Below, piece by piece: positions 27,019-36,719 of a DNA stretch of 64,000 bases. The stretch is from Trebonia sp963774945 (GTDB lineage Bacteria; Actinomycetota; Actinomycetes; Streptosporangiales; Streptosporangiaceae). Every line of letters starts with the position of its first letter. The first letter of the stretch is position 1. Under the pieces are notes generated by a model that was not told the origin of the DNA, did no database searches, and saw only the letters and a list, made by a program, of their open reading frames with translations. Both the position numbers and the translations under genes were made by a program. Location of the stretch: positions 248,001 to 312,000 of the forward strand of contig CAVZHA010000001.1 in NCBI GenBank assembly GCA_963774945.1, read 5' to 3'.

Positions 27019-29872
27019 GTGGGGGTGGTACTGGTGCACTCAGGACCATTGCGCGGCCGCAGCGAGCCGATGGCGCGAGCGCTTTCCGCCCTGCGCGGCA
27101 CCCACCAGCATCGATCGAGCGCGGTGGTGCTGGTTTCCGGGTCCTCGGGCATTGGCAAGACCGCGCTGCTGCTGGAGGTCCGCCAGCAGGCGACCGCGAT
27201 GAAGTTCCGGGTCGCGAGCGCGAAATGCGACCCGATCGAGCAGGTCTGGCCCGGAGCGCCGGTCATCGCCCTACTGCGCGGCCGGCCGCGACCCGCTAAC
27301 CGCCGCGGCCGAGTTCGAGCAGATCACGCGCATGATCAGCGAACCGCTGGTGCTGGCCGACCAGATCGCGTCCGAGCTGGAGAACGCGATGTCGACCGGC
27401 CCGCTGCTGTTGGCGGTCGACGATCTGCAGTGGGCCGACCGCATCAGCAGATTCCTGCTCCGGGCGCTGGTTTCCCGGCTGACCGGCCTGCCGGTGGTGT
27501 GGCTGCTGGCAGGCCGCGATGAGAACCTGAGCCAGGAGCTGACCAGTTACGACCGGAACCGTGTCGAGCTCATCCGGCTCGGGCCGCTGAGCACACCGGA
27601 TCTCGCCGCCATCGCCCAGGATCGACTCGGCCGGATTCCGGACGAACGGATCCGGGGGTTCCTCGAGGCGGCTGACGGTAACCCGTTCCTCGCGACCCAG
27701 ATCATCGACAGCGTCGCCCGCTCCGCCGCCCGGGGAGAAGCCGACTCGGTTCCGGCCGAGTTCGCCGCCGCCGTTGCGCACCGAGTCGCCGCCCTGGCCG
27801 ACGCGCCCCGCGATCTGGTTCACCTGGTCGCAGTGGCAGGTCGCCCGCTACCGCCGCCCGATGCGGCCGCGCTGATGCCGGGTAGCGGACGCGCCGACGC
27901 AGGCAGCGCGGGCGATGCCGGGGCCGTGGCGGACGCACTCGAGTCGGGCCTCATCATCGAACGCGACGACGCCCTCGCCTTCCGCCACGACCTGGTGCGG
28001 GAGGCGGTCTACGCCGCGATGCCCGCCCACCTCACCCGCCGACTGCACCGGAGGTTCGCCGACTACTACCTCGCGGTGGCCGACGCTCCGCTGATCGCCG
28101 CCTCGCATGCGCGGGCGGCGGCCACGCCGGGCGACGTCAACAGCGCGACGATCCTCATTTCGGCGTCGGAGACGCTGGCCGACGTCAACGCCGACGACGC
28201 CGGCGAGCTCGCGGCGCTCGCGTTCCGCACCATTCGCCCGGCTCAGCCGGAATGGCTCGAGCTGAGCCTGCGGTGCCTGCGCGTGCTGTGCCGGACCCAG
28301 CGCCCGACGGACGCGATGACCGTCGCCGACCTGATCCTCGCCCGCGCCGACGGCAGCGACGTCACCGGGGAGGTCGAGACCGAAGCCGCCGTCGCGCTCT
28401 GGCAGAGCGGGCGCATCGGCGAGATGTCATCGCGAGCCGAGCGGGTTCTCCGGCTCGCCGCGCCGGACTCGCGACTTGCGGCGCGGATGCGCGCTGCGCG
28501 GGCCCTGGCCGGCACGAGAACGCTGGACGGCGACGTGGCCGCCCGCGACGCCACGGTCGCGCTCGAGTGCGCCCGAGCCGCCGACGATCGGGAGGCGCTC
28601 GCTCTCGCGCTGCGGGCGTCCGGCGAGGCAGCCAAGAACGTGGCACGCCACCAGAGCGCCCTGGCGTACTTCCGCGAGCTGCGCTCAGTGACTGGCAATC
28701 CGTGGCTGGCGGAGGAGATCACGCAACTGCAGTTGCTTGACCGCTACGACCACGCCCAGGCGCTGCTCGACCAGGCCAGGGCGGACAGCCGCAGCGCCAG
28801 CGAGGCGATGCTGCCGGCCTTGAGCTACGCGCAGGCGTGGCAGGACTTCACCCTGGGTCGGCTGGCCGACGCTGACGCGGGCGCACGGGCGCTGGTCGAG
28901 ATCGGACAGCAGCTCGGCAACGGTACGTACGCCCTCGACGCGTTTATTATCCGGGTCGCCGTGTCGCTTCTTCGCGGCGACCTCGGTGTCGCGGCGGCAC
29001 AGTTGCGCCGGGCCGCAGACCTCGGCACGGACGCCAGCGTCTATGGTCCCGGCCTGGCCGTGGCGACCGGCTGGGTCGCCGCGGCTCACGGCGGGCTGGA
29101 GCAGGCCTTGAACGCGCTCCGCCCGGTAGTCGAGGGGGCCAGCCAGTCGCGCAGCTACTGGCCGTTGTGGCCCTGCTGGAACGGTCTGTTCTTCGAATTC
29201 GCCAGCCTGGGCGGGGATCAGGAGTTCGCCCGCGCCTGCATCGGCATCGCGGAAACGACGGCCGCCAGCAACGCGGGCGTGGCCAGCTTCGAGGGCGTCG
29301 CCCTCAACCTGCGGGGCCGGAGCCGCCGGGACCTGGACATGATCGCCCAGTCGGCGGAGATCCTGGCCCGGAGCCCGCGCCCGGTACTCCGGGGCCTCGG
29401 CGCTGATACCTACGGGCGGGCGCTGCTCGCCGCCGGACAGCGTCCGGCTGGCCTGGCCCAGCTCGATCGCGCCTGGGACGAATACCACCAGATGGGCGCC
29501 TGGGCCGCGCGGGCTGATGTCCAACGCGCGATGTATCAGGCCGGGATCCGCCGCGCCGACTGGGCGGTCACAGAAAAACCGGCGGACGGCTGGCCGTCGC
29601 TGACCGAGGCTGAGCGCCGCGTCGCCGAGCTGATCGGATCCGGTCACACCAACAAGTCGGCCGCCGCCGAGCTGGGCGTGTCCGTCAACACGATCGGGAC
29701 GCATCTTCGCGCCGTCTTCGCCAAACTCGGCATCCAATCGAGGGTTCAGCTCGCCAACCAGCTGCACCGGCAGAAGGAAGCGGCCGGGCTAACCGGTCCG
29801 GCGGGTGCGGCTCCGGGCGGTCTCTCGCCTATTCAGGTGAGAGACCGGGACCCGTCCCGCTGGAACTCTTGA
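27019..29872 (+). CDS. LuxR-family regulator of the LAL type (AAA ATPase + TPR-like + LuxR HTH; one frame change)
   Basis: About 950 residues. Walker A is GSSGIGKTALLLEV near residue 40 and Walker B is LLAVDDLQWAD. A long helical repeat region follows, and the C-terminal LuxR helix-turn-helix reads LTEAERRVAELIGSGHTNKS with VNTIGTHLRAVFAKL. The frame moves near 27271-27276 by one base; the restored reading is CAAGRDPLTAAAEFEQITR. LAL proteins are large ATP-dependent activators of catabolic or antibiotic genes. Matching palindromes at 26946-26970 and 29819-29846 flank it, suggesting it activates the SDR/MBL operon on one side and the hydrolase on the other. Confidence 0.87.
29819..29846. promoter_or_regulatory. 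Candidate operator of the LAL regulator, downstream copy
   Basis: GGTCTCTCGC, six bases, then AGGTGAGAGACC. The ends GGTCTCTC and GAGAGACC form a perfect 8-bp inverted repeat. It lies in the last codons of the regulator gene and about 87 bp upstream of the alpha/beta hydrolase start. A transcription terminator is an alternative, but the shared arms with 26946-26970 favour protein binding. Confidence 0.6.
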
Positions 29873-29932
29873 GTTGAGGCCGCGCGTACGCGAGCGAGGC
29901 AGACCGCAACGACAAGAGGGAGCGTGCATCTC

Positions 29933-30656
29933 ATGACCGGAGCTCAACCACCCACCGTCGTCCTCGTGCACGGCGCGTTCGCGGACGCGTCCGGCTTCGG
30001 GGGCGTGATCCGAGAGCTGACGACGTCGGGCTACGACGTGGTCGCCCCGCCCAACCCGCTGCGCAGCCTGGCGTTCGACGCGGCCGCGATCGCCGCCATG
30101 GTGACCGCGATCGACGGGCCGGTTGTGCTCGTCGGTCACTCCTACGGCGGCGCGGTGATCACCCAGGCGTCGGCCGACGCTGGCGAACGTCACCGGGCTG
30201 GTCTACCTCGCCGCGTTCGGCATCGATGTCGGGGAGAGCTGCGCGAGCGTGCAGGGGCCGTTCCCGCCCTCCATGCTGGCCAAGACCTCTCACCCGACTT
30301 CCTACGACGCACCCGGCGCCCCCGGCGGCCCTGACCTGTACATCGCCAAGGAGCAGTTCCGCGAGACGTTCTGCGCCGACGTTCCAGTCGACGTCGCCGA
30401 TGTCATGTTCGCCACCCAGCGACCGCTGTCGGCCGCGGCGCTGACGGAGAACGCGACTGCGGCCGGGTGGAAGTCCAGGCCGTCCTGGTTCCTGGTCTCC
30501 GAGCACGACAACGCGATCCCGCCGGATGCGGAGCGGTTCATGGCCGAGCGGATGGGGGCGACGACCCAGACGATCGCCGGTTCGCACACCGCCTTCATCG
30601 CGCAGCCGGTCGCCGCCGCGTCCTTCATCGAGCAGGCGCTGACCGCGGCGCGGTGA
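29933..30656 (+). CDS. Alpha/beta hydrolase (one frame change)
   Basis: About 240 residues. It has the oxyanion segment VVLVHGAFADASGFG, the nucleophile elbow GHSYGG, the acid in SEHDNAIPPDAER and the catalytic His in GSHTAFIAQP. This pattern belongs to the esterase/haloperoxidase-like group. One extra base near 30180-30182 shifts the frame; after it the reading resumes ANVTGLVYLAAFGIDVGES. The ATG at 29933 has GGGAG ten bases upstream. It is downstream of and co-oriented with the LAL regulator. Confidence 0.83.
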
Positions 30657-30736
30657 CGAGCGGGGCGCGGTGACGAGCGCGGCGCGGTGACGAGCGCGGC
30701 GCGGTGACGAGCGCAGCGCGGTGATGAGCGCGGCCC
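30655..30736. repeat. Tandem 17-bp repeats, four full copies
   Basis: Four consecutive 17-bp units of the form GACGAGCGCGGCGCGGT (30655-30722), then a partial fifth. Units differ by at most one or two bases. They begin at the hydrolase stop codon and occupy the gap between two convergent genes. There is no spacer between units, so this is not a CRISPR array. Confidence 0.85.
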
Positions 30737-30744
30737 GAGCCGCG

Positions 30745-31413
30745 TTACCGGCCGGTCTGGGGCTGAAGCCGCTCGTCGATCCACGCCTGCGCCAGCGTGG
30801 GCCAGATCGCGGGCTCGCCGGCGTTATCGGCCAGTCCCAGGCTGTGCGGGCCGTAGGAGAACATGTGCACGGTGTGCGGGACCTGATTGGCCGCGAGGGC
30901 CGAGGCCAGCAGGTAGGTGTGCTCGGGGAGGACGTAGGGGTCCTCGGCCGTGTGCCAGATGAAGAACGGCGGCGCGTTCGGCGTGACCAGCGCGTCGAGG
31001 GAGGTCGACCGGCGTAGCTGCGGGCTGGCGTCCTCGCCCAGCAGGATGAGCCGGGCGGGGCGGTAGGTCTCGGTCTCCATCGACGTGATGGCGTAGCCGA
31101 GCACGGCGAAATCCACCTTTTCATCCGGCCCGGCGCCGGGCGCGAGGGCGGCCAGCCCGGCCAGATGGCCTCCGGCCGAGAACCCCATGAGGCCGATGCG
31201 CTGCGCGCCCTCGGCCCGCCGCTGGCGGATCTCGGCCCGCAGCGCGTCAAGCGGCAGCGGGTGCCGGACGTTGAGCGGATAGCGGAACACGCTCGCCTGC
31301 AGGCCGATCTCGCCGAGCCAGCGCGCCACCGGCTCGGCCTCGTGCGGGGCGTGCTGAGCGTACCCGCCGCCGGGCAGGACGATGATGTGCGCGGCGGCAA
31401 CCGGCGTAGTCAT
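30745..31413 (-). CDS. Alpha/beta hydrolase, BD-FAE/acetyl-esterase type
   Basis: A 222-residue small esterase. The oxyanion loop is VLPGGGYAQHAPHEAEPVARWL, the nucleophile elbow is GFSAGGHLAGL, the acid lies in HTAEDPYVLPEHTY and the His in YGPHSLGLA. The PGGGY-HEAEPVA pattern is that of acetylxylan-esterase/BD-FAE-like enzymes. It is convergent with the preceding hydrolase gene; the tandem repeats separate them. Confidence 0.87.
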   Translation of the reverse strand: MTTPVAAAHIIVLPGGGYAQHAPHEAEPVARWLGEIGLQASVFRYPLNVRHPLPLDALRAEIRQRRAEGAQRIGLMGFSAGGHLAGLAALAPGAGPDEKVDFAVLGYAITSMETETYRPARLILLGEDASPQLRRSTSLDALVTPNAPPFFIWHTAEDPYVLPEHTYLLASALAANQVPHTVHMFSYGPHSLGLADNAGEPAIWPTLAQAWIDERLQPQTGR

Positions 31414-31469
31414 GATCCTCTTCTTCCCCGTGGGGCCAGGTTAACGGGGGCCGGCGCGGAATGCCCGGC

Positions 31470-32411
31470 TTACGTGCCTGGCGCCCCGCTGGCCGCCAGG
31501 CGACCGGGGTCGTCGGCGGCGGCGGGGGCGGCCGCGGCGGCGGGACGGCCCATGCTGGCCGCCAGCACCGAGCCGATCAGGATCAGCGGGAAGCCGATCC
31601 CCATCCCGACCGTGAACTGCTCGTTCAGCAGCAGCAGGCCCAAGATGACCGCGATGGCCGGGTTCACGTAGGTGATGACCGTCGCCCGGGCCGGGCCGAT
31701 CTCGGCGATCAGCGCGAAGAAGACCACGAACGCCAGCGCGGTGCAGACCAGCGCCGAGGACCACGATCGAGGCGACGCCGGTGGCGGCCACGTGCCGGGG
31801 CCAGTGGGTGAGCCCGTACGGCGCCCAGGCCACGGCCGACAGCAGCAGCGCCGGCGCACACGACCGGGAAGCGGGGCAGGTCCGACAGGTGCCTGGCCAT
31901 GATGATCGGCGCGGTCGCGTAGCCGATGACCGTCAGCCCGACCTCGACCAGGGCCAGCGCGCTGAGCCCGCCGAGGTCAAGGCCGACTAGCACGCCGACG
32001 CCGACCAGGCCGAGCAGCAGCCCCGCCCAGCGGCGGGCGTCGACGTGGTCGCCGGTGCCGGTGAGGCGTCCGGCGACGACGCCGACCAGCGGGACGGCGG
32101 CGATCAGGAGCCCGGTCAGCGAGCTCGGCAGGCGCTGCTCGGCGTTGCCGAGCAGCAGCCACGGGATCGCTATCTCCAGCACGGCGAACGCGACCAGCGG
32201 CTTCCAGCGCCGCAGGACCGGGCCGAACCCGCCCGACCGCAAGCGCCAGCGGCAGCAGCACGCCGCCGCCGATCACCGTGCGCAGGAACACCAGCGTGCC
32301 CGGCGACACGTCGCGGACCGCCACCCGGATCAGCAGGTAGGGGATCCCCCAGATGACGCACATGGCCGCGAACAGCGCCCAACCGCGACGGCTCACGTCG
32401 ACGACTCCCAT
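31470..32411 (-). CDS. EamA/DMT family transporter (several frame changes)
   Basis: About 310 codons in three frames with ten predicted membrane segments. It starts MGVVDVSRRGWALFAAMCVIWG at 32411; the middle frame includes IPWLLLGNAEQRLPSSLTGLL and AGLLLGLVGVGVLVGLDLGG; the last frame has CTALAFVVFFALIAEIGPARATVITYVNPAIAVILG. Shifts occur near 32230, 31860 and 31760. The order and family motifs are complete, so sequence errors are more likely than decay. It exports small metabolites; the substrate is unknown. Confidence 0.8.
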
Positions 32412-32552
32412 CCACGACACTGCTCCCGGATCCGAGAAACACGTACCTATCAGCAGAAAACGCTCCCTCGCGCTTCCCGAAAATTGGCCTTATTTCCATC
32501 GTCGAATTGGCCCTCATCAGCGGCGATGAAGGTCGTCTGGCATCGTTGAGAC

Positions 32553-32981
32553 ATGACGCCTGACAACAAACGCCGCCCCGTGACCATCGAGCGGACCAGC
32601 AACGGCCACTACACCGTGAGCAACGAGCGCGGCGGCATGATCAGCGTCGGCAACGGCAGCGACGACACCTTCACCCCGGTCGAGTTGCTGCTCACCGCCA
32701 TCGGCGCCTGCACCGCGATCGACATCGACGTGCTGACCTCGCGCCGGGCCGAGCCGGACTCGTTCCGGGTCGCGGTTGCCGGCACCAAGATCAAGGACGA
32801 GCAGCACGCCAACCGGCTGGCCGACATCGCGGTCACCTTCACCGTCAGCTTCCCCGACGGCGCGGACGGCGACAAGGCCCGCGAACTGCTGCCGGAGGCC
32901 ATGAAGATCTCCCACGAGCGCCTGTGCACGGTCAGCCGGACCGTGGAGCTCGGCACCCCGATCGCATTCACCCTGGAATAG
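32553..32981 (+). CDS. OsmC family protein
   Basis: A 142-residue OsmC-like protein. The peroxidatic-type cysteines are in IGACTAIDIDVLTSRR and SHERLCTVSRTVELG, the two conserved Cys positions of the family. These proteins are thiol-dependent peroxidases or related stress proteins in the cytoplasm. It stands alone, divergent from the EamA gene. No promoter motif stands out. Confidence 0.87.
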   Translation: MTPDNKRRPVTIERTSNGHYTVSNERGGMISVGNGSDDTFTPVELLLTAIGACTAIDIDVLTSRRAEPDSFRVAVAGTKIKDEQHANRLADIAVTFTVSFPDGADGDKARELLPEAMKISHERLCTVSRTVELGTPIAFTLE

Positions 32982-33149
32982 CCCGCCCGCGGCGGGTAAG
33001 AGGCAGCGACCTCGGGTGGTGACGCTGCGGGGCGGCCACTGGCGCTGCGCCCCGTTCGCGGGCATGATCGTTGGGTCTGCGGGCAGGGTGCCCTGAGCAC
33101 CGCGCCTGAGCGTCAACGCCGACCTGAGACACGCGAGGAGACCGCCGCC

Positions 33150-33467
33150 ATGTACCGAGTCACCGTCTGCTACGGCCAGCCGACCGACCCCGCCGCCTTC
33201 GACAGCTACTACGCGCAGACGCACGTTCCGCTCGTGCGCCAGGTGCCCGGGCTGGCCGGCTTCAGCGGCGGGCGCTGCGCTTCCCTCGACCGGTCCGACC
33301 CCGCCTACTACTTTGTCGTCTTCCTCGACTTCGCGACCGAGGAGGACTACCGCGCCGGCCTCGGCTCACCCGAGATGGGGAAGGCCGGCGCGGACGTGGC
33401 CAACTTCGCCACCGGCGGCGTCACAATGTTCACCCAGAACCTCGACGATCTCCTGGCAGCCGGGTAA
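33150..33467 (+). CDS. EthD family protein
   Basis: A 105-residue ferredoxin-fold protein of the EthD/dimeric alpha-beta barrel group: VTVCYGQPTDPAAFDSYYAQTHVPLVRQVPGL, then PAYYFVVFLDFATEEDYRAGL. The conserved His in THVPL is present. A GGAG lies upstream of the ATG at 33150. EthD-like proteins accompany degradation pathways but often have unknown roles; no pathway is visible around this one. Confidence 0.85.
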   Translation: MYRVTVCYGQPTDPAAFDSYYAQTHVPLVRQVPGLAGFSGGRCASLDRSDPAYYFVVFLDFATEEDYRAGLGSPEMGKAGADVANFATGGVTMFTQNLDDLLAAG

Positions 33468-33633
33468 CGGACGACCCGCACGGGGCGGGAGCGGCGAACG
33501 TGTTCCGTTGGGGGCCGAGCTTTCCGGCCGCGGGCGTCATCGTGTGCCGGTGGGGGCACCCCGCGACCCGAAATGCACTCGCTGACCTGTTTATCCGTCG
33601 AACTTGGTGACGGTGGGGACGGTGTGTCGTTGG

Positions 33634-35022
33634 TTAGGCGTCGAACATGGCGAAGAGGGTGTTGAGGCCCTCTGCCAGCAGCGGGTGGGCGAAGATGGCA
33701 TTGGCCATCGCGGTGTACGGGAGCTGGCCGAGCATCGCGACCTGGATGATGCTCATGATCTCGCCGCCCTCGAGGCCGAGGATGGCGCAGCCCAGGATCT
33801 GGCCGCTGCCGGCGTCGATCACGGCCTTCATGAAGCCGCGCGTCTCCCCGGTCTCGATGGCCCGGATGACCCCGCCCATCGGCAGTTTCGCCACCCGGAC
33901 GTCTCGTCCCTGTGCCCTCGCCGCGCGCTCGGTCAGGCCGGCCCGGCCCAGCTCCGGGTCGGTGAACACCGTGTAGGGGACGATCCGGTCCCGGGTGCTC
34001 TGCTTCTGGTGCCTGATGAGGTTGGCGTGCAGGATGCGGTAGTCGTCGTAGGACAGGTGGGTGAAGGCCGGCCCGCCCTTGATGTCGCCCATCGCGTAGA
34101 CGCCGGGGATGCTGGTTTCGAGGTATTCGTCGACCTCGATGAAGCCCCGGTCGTCGAGGCGGAGGCCGGCCGCCTCGGGGGTGAGCGCGTCCGTGTTCGG
34201 TACGCGGCCGATGGCCGACAGCAGACGGGAGCCCTCGATCTGGCGCTCGCCGTCGGCGGTGCTGACGGTCAGCCGCACGCGGCCGCCGTCGGCCCGCTCC
34301 ACCCGGAGCGGCGTGGTCGAAGTAAGCACCGTGATCCCGTCGCCGCGCAGGATCGCGGCGACCTCGTCGGCGACGTCCTCGTCTTCCATCATCATCAGCC
34401 GGGGGGCGCCTTCGATGATCGTGACCTCGCTGCCGAACCGGCGGAACATCTGCCCGAACTCGAGGCCGATGTAGCCGCCGCCGAGGACGATCAGGTGCTC
34501 GGGGACCTCGTCGAGCTCCATGATCGAGGTCGAGTCGAGCACCGGGATGTCGCCCGCGCCGTCAATCGCGAGCAGCCTGGGCCTGGTGCCCGCGTCGATG
34601 ACGATCACCGGCGCGCTGAGCTGCCGGGTGCCGCCGTCGGAGAGGGCTACCTCGAGCGTCTTCTGGCCGGTGAAATGGGCCTCGCCCTGGATCAGGTCAA
34701 GCCCCTGCTGGGCGAGACGGCTGGCGTAGTTCTCCCGCGCGCCGCCGACCATCGACCGCTTGCGCTCGCGGACCGCCGCCAGGTCGACCGAGACCGGGCC
34801 GGTCCGCACCCCGTACTCGGCCCCGCGGCGCGCCAGGTAGGCCAGGCGGGCGCTGGCGACCATGGTCTTGGTCGGGGTGCACCCGGTGTTGACGCAGACC
34901 CCGCCGAGCGGGCCGCGCTCGACCAGCGCCACCCGCTGCCCCGCCGCCGCCAGCTCGACCGGGAGGAACCGGCCGCCCTGGCTGGTCCCGATCACGATCG
35001 CGTCGTACTGCTCGTCCTGCAT
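33634..35022 (-). CDS. FAD-dependent pyridine nucleotide-disulfide oxidoreductase (mercuric/dihydrolipoyl-type)
   Basis: A 462-residue flavoprotein. The N-terminal FAD strand is YDAIVIGTSQGGRFLPVEL. The redox disulfide GGVCVNTGCTPTKTM lies about 45 residues in. The NAD motif is VLGGGYIGLEFGQ, the second FAD motif is GVYAMGDIKGG, and the C-terminus HPLLAEGLNTLF carries the conserved His of this family. The ATG at 35022 has GAGGAAG upstream, preferred over a codon at 35058. It reduces a disulfide or disulfide-like substrate; which one is not clear. Confidence 0.88.
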   Translation of the reverse strand: MQDEQYDAIVIGTSQGGRFLPVELAAAGQRVALVERGPLGGVCVNTGCTPTKTMVASARLAYLARRGAEYGVRTGPVSVDLAAVRERKRSMVGGARENYASRLAQQGLDLIQGEAHFTGQKTLEVALSDGGTRQLSAPVIVIDAGTRPRLLAIDGAGDIPVLDSTSIMELDEVPEHLIVLGGGYIGLEFGQMFRRFGSEVTIIEGAPRLMMMEDEDVADEVAAILRGDGITVLTSTTPLRVERADGGRVRLTVSTADGERQIEGSRLLSAIGRVPNTDALTPEAAGLRLDDRGFIEVDEYLETSIPGVYAMGDIKGGPAFTHLSYDDYRILHANLIRHQKQSTRDRIVPYTVFTDPELGRAGLTERAARAQGRDVRVAKLPMGGVIRAIETGETRGFMKAVIDAGSGQILGCAILGLEGGEIMSIIQVAMLGQLPYTAMANAIFAHPLLAEGLNTLFAMFDA

Positions 35023-35204
35023 CGTCTTCCTCTCCCCGCTCCGACTTCGTTGTCTCACGAGGTGCTGTCTCCTCGTGGCCGCCGCGCTCCCTCGTATCAG
35101 AACGCTAGTAGCCGCCCGGCTGAAAACGCTCCCGGGGGGTGGGATGCGAGGGGGTCGGCGTGCGAGGGGGCGGCGTGGGAAAGCGGGCGGCGGGCGAGGG
35201 CGGG

Positions 35205-35252
35205 ATGCGTGGCAGGCAGGATGCGTGGCAGGCAGGATGCGTGGCAGGCGGG
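35205..35252. repeat. Three tandem 16-bp repeats
   Basis: ATGCGTGGCAGGCAGG occurs three times in a row (the third with one change), inside a purine-rich, non-coding stretch between the flavin disulfide reductase and the Ser/Gly repeat gene. No function is apparent. Confidence 0.8.
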
Positions 35253-35280
35253 ATGCGGGCGAGGGGGGCGGCGTGGGAGA

Positions 35281-35637
35281 ATGATGACCGTGAGCGACCT
35301 CTCGTTGCGGTCAGAAGACTCGTTCCTGTCGATCGCGAGCCGCGGGTCGATCCTGTCGATCGGATCGGCCGGGTCGGTGCTCAGCGTCGGCTCGGTCGGG
35401 TCGGCCCTGTCGGTCGGGTCGGTCGGATCGACGCTGTCCGCCTTCTCGGTCGGGTCGATCCTCTCCGTCGGCTCGGCGATGTCGGCCCGGTCACGCTGGT
35501 CACTGCTGAGCAGCGGCGGCGATGGTCATGTGCTGGCACGACGCGTGCAGCCGCTGCCCGCGCTGCTGCTGCTGACCGGCGGAGCGGCGCTGGCGGCGCT
35601 GGTGACGGTGGCCGGCCGCCACGGACGTCCGGCCTGA
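35281..35637 (+). CDS. Ser/Gly-repeat small protein with C-terminal hydrophobic segment
   Basis: A 118-residue protein starting MMTVSDLSLRSEDSFLS. Residues about 15-75 are a near-regular repeat of the type S-I/V-L-S-V/I-G-S-x-G-S, with Ser or Gly at fixed positions and Leu/Ile/Val between. After a short basic/polar break, a hydrophobic stretch (LLLLTGGAALAALVTV) could span a membrane. I know of similar small repeat proteins in actinomycetes but no function for them. The repeat could form a stacked beta structure. The long open frame upstream to 33604 is antisense noise. Its 3' end overlaps the convergent DUF998 frame by 112 bp. Confidence 0.68.
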   Translation: MMTVSDLSLRSEDSFLSIASRGSILSIGSAGSVLSVGSVGSALSVGSVGSTLSAFSVGSILSVGSAMSARSRWSLLSSGGDGHVLARRVQPLPALLLLTGGAALAALVTVAGRHGRPA

Positions 35638-36356
35638 CCGGTTCGAGCTCCGGCACCGCAACGGACCGTTCGCAAGACCGAGCTTGATCTTTCCTCGCTG
35701 ACCCCCCTGCCGCCTCGCAGGGCCAGGATCACGACGAAGGGCCACGTCATCTGGAGGCCGGTGACCAGCCGCTCCGCCAGGCCCAGGGCGGAACCTCCCT
35801 GTGTTTCCACAACCAGCCAGGTCAGCAGGGCCAGCGAGACCACCGTGACGGCGGCCACGGCGCGCGGCCGCAGGATCAGCGGCGGCCGGGCCGCCCGGCG
35901 GGCGGTGAAGGCCGGCCATACCGCCAGCGCGACCGCGCCGAGTGCGGTCCAGACGAGGTGCTGCGGATTCGTGCCGTGCACGGGTTGCGGTGAGGCCGCG
36001 ATGCCGATGCCGGACAGGCCCGTGATCATCAGCACCATCCTGGCCGGCCGGCGCAGCCCGGGCAGACAGGCGGCGGTGACGAGGTAGCACGCCCCGACCA
36101 CGAACAAGGCGCTGGTCACGATCCACCGGTCGGCCGCTCCGAGTGAGGCCAGGCCGCTGATCGAACTGCCGAGCGGGCTGTAGGAAGGCGGCTGAAGCGT
36201 CTGCGCGACCAGCCAGGCCGAGACCATTGCCAGCGGCGCCAGCGCGGTCGAGACGACCGCCCACCGCGCGAGCGACGCGCTGGAGCCGGCCAGCCGAAGC
36301 CGCGCCGCGATCGGCAGCCCGGCCAGCAGGCCGCGCGAGGTCGATTGAGAAACCAA
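35526..36356 (-). CDS. DUF998 family membrane protein
   Basis: Up to 276 residues with about six transmembrane segments. The DUF998 signature is YSPLGSSISGLASLGAADRWI, followed by GTNPQHLVWTALGAVALAVWPAF. The start is a TTG at 36356 behind a G-rich stretch. The recognisable domain ends at VVILALRGGRG (about 35710). The remaining tail runs antisense into the Ser/Gly gene and may be an artefact of a lost stop codon. Function is unknown. Confidence 0.78.
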   Translation of the reverse strand: MVSQSTSRGLLAGLPIAARLRLAGSSASLARWAVVSTALAPLAMVSAWLVAQTLQPPSYSPLGSSISGLASLGAADRWIVTSALFVVGACYLVTAACLPGLRRPARMVLMITGLSGIGIAASPQPVHGTNPQHLVWTALGAVALAVWPAFTARRAARPPLILRPRAVAAVTVVSLALLTWLVVETQGGSALGLAERLVTGLQMTWPFVVILALRGGRGVSEERSSSVLRTVRCGAGARTGQAGRPWRPATVTSAASAAPPVSSSSAGSGCTRRAST

Positions 36357-36719
36357 CGTTTCCCCCCGGGGATCGAGCTCCTTACCCTCTTAGCATTGGC
36401 AACGGGACCGCTCGCAAACACCACGGGAATGTGGCGTATATCTACCTCTGCGGCCGACATTCCGGAACATCCGCGACATAAGACGTAAATTATTCTCAAT
36501 CGCCGTACATCCGCGATAATGTCATGCTCGACAATTCGAGACGGAAATTGGAAAGAGCTTGCGCAGATGCGTTGAATTCGATTTTCGCACTTATCTTGAC
36601 ATTCGAAATGAATAGAAAAGATCAGCCAAAGCAACTGACCGCAAACCCCCGGCGCGTGTACCGTCGCAGCCATCAAGGGAACGGCGAAGTTCCCGGAATT
36701 CTCTGGGGGAGAAAAGTGC
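36357..36719. other. 363-bp AT-richer leader of the beta-helix gene
   Basis: No gene is convincing. The stretch is markedly less GC-rich than the window. It contains the related pieces ACATCCGCGACATAA (36467-36481) and ACATCCGCGATAATG (36508-36522), which may be binding sites, and a possible -35 TTGACA at 36597-36602. It ends in a strong ribosome site GGGGGAGA a few bases before the ATG at 36720. A long, AT-rich leader suggests an actively regulated or acquired gene. Confidence 0.5.

Noticed and set aside
30655..30736. CRISPR-like repeat array
   Set aside because: Units are directly contiguous with no spacers and no cas genes are present.
33604..35280. Long N-terminal extension of the Ser/Gly-repeat protein
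   Set aside because: It lies opposite the flavin disulfide reductase; the repeat protein has its own ATG pair at 35281.
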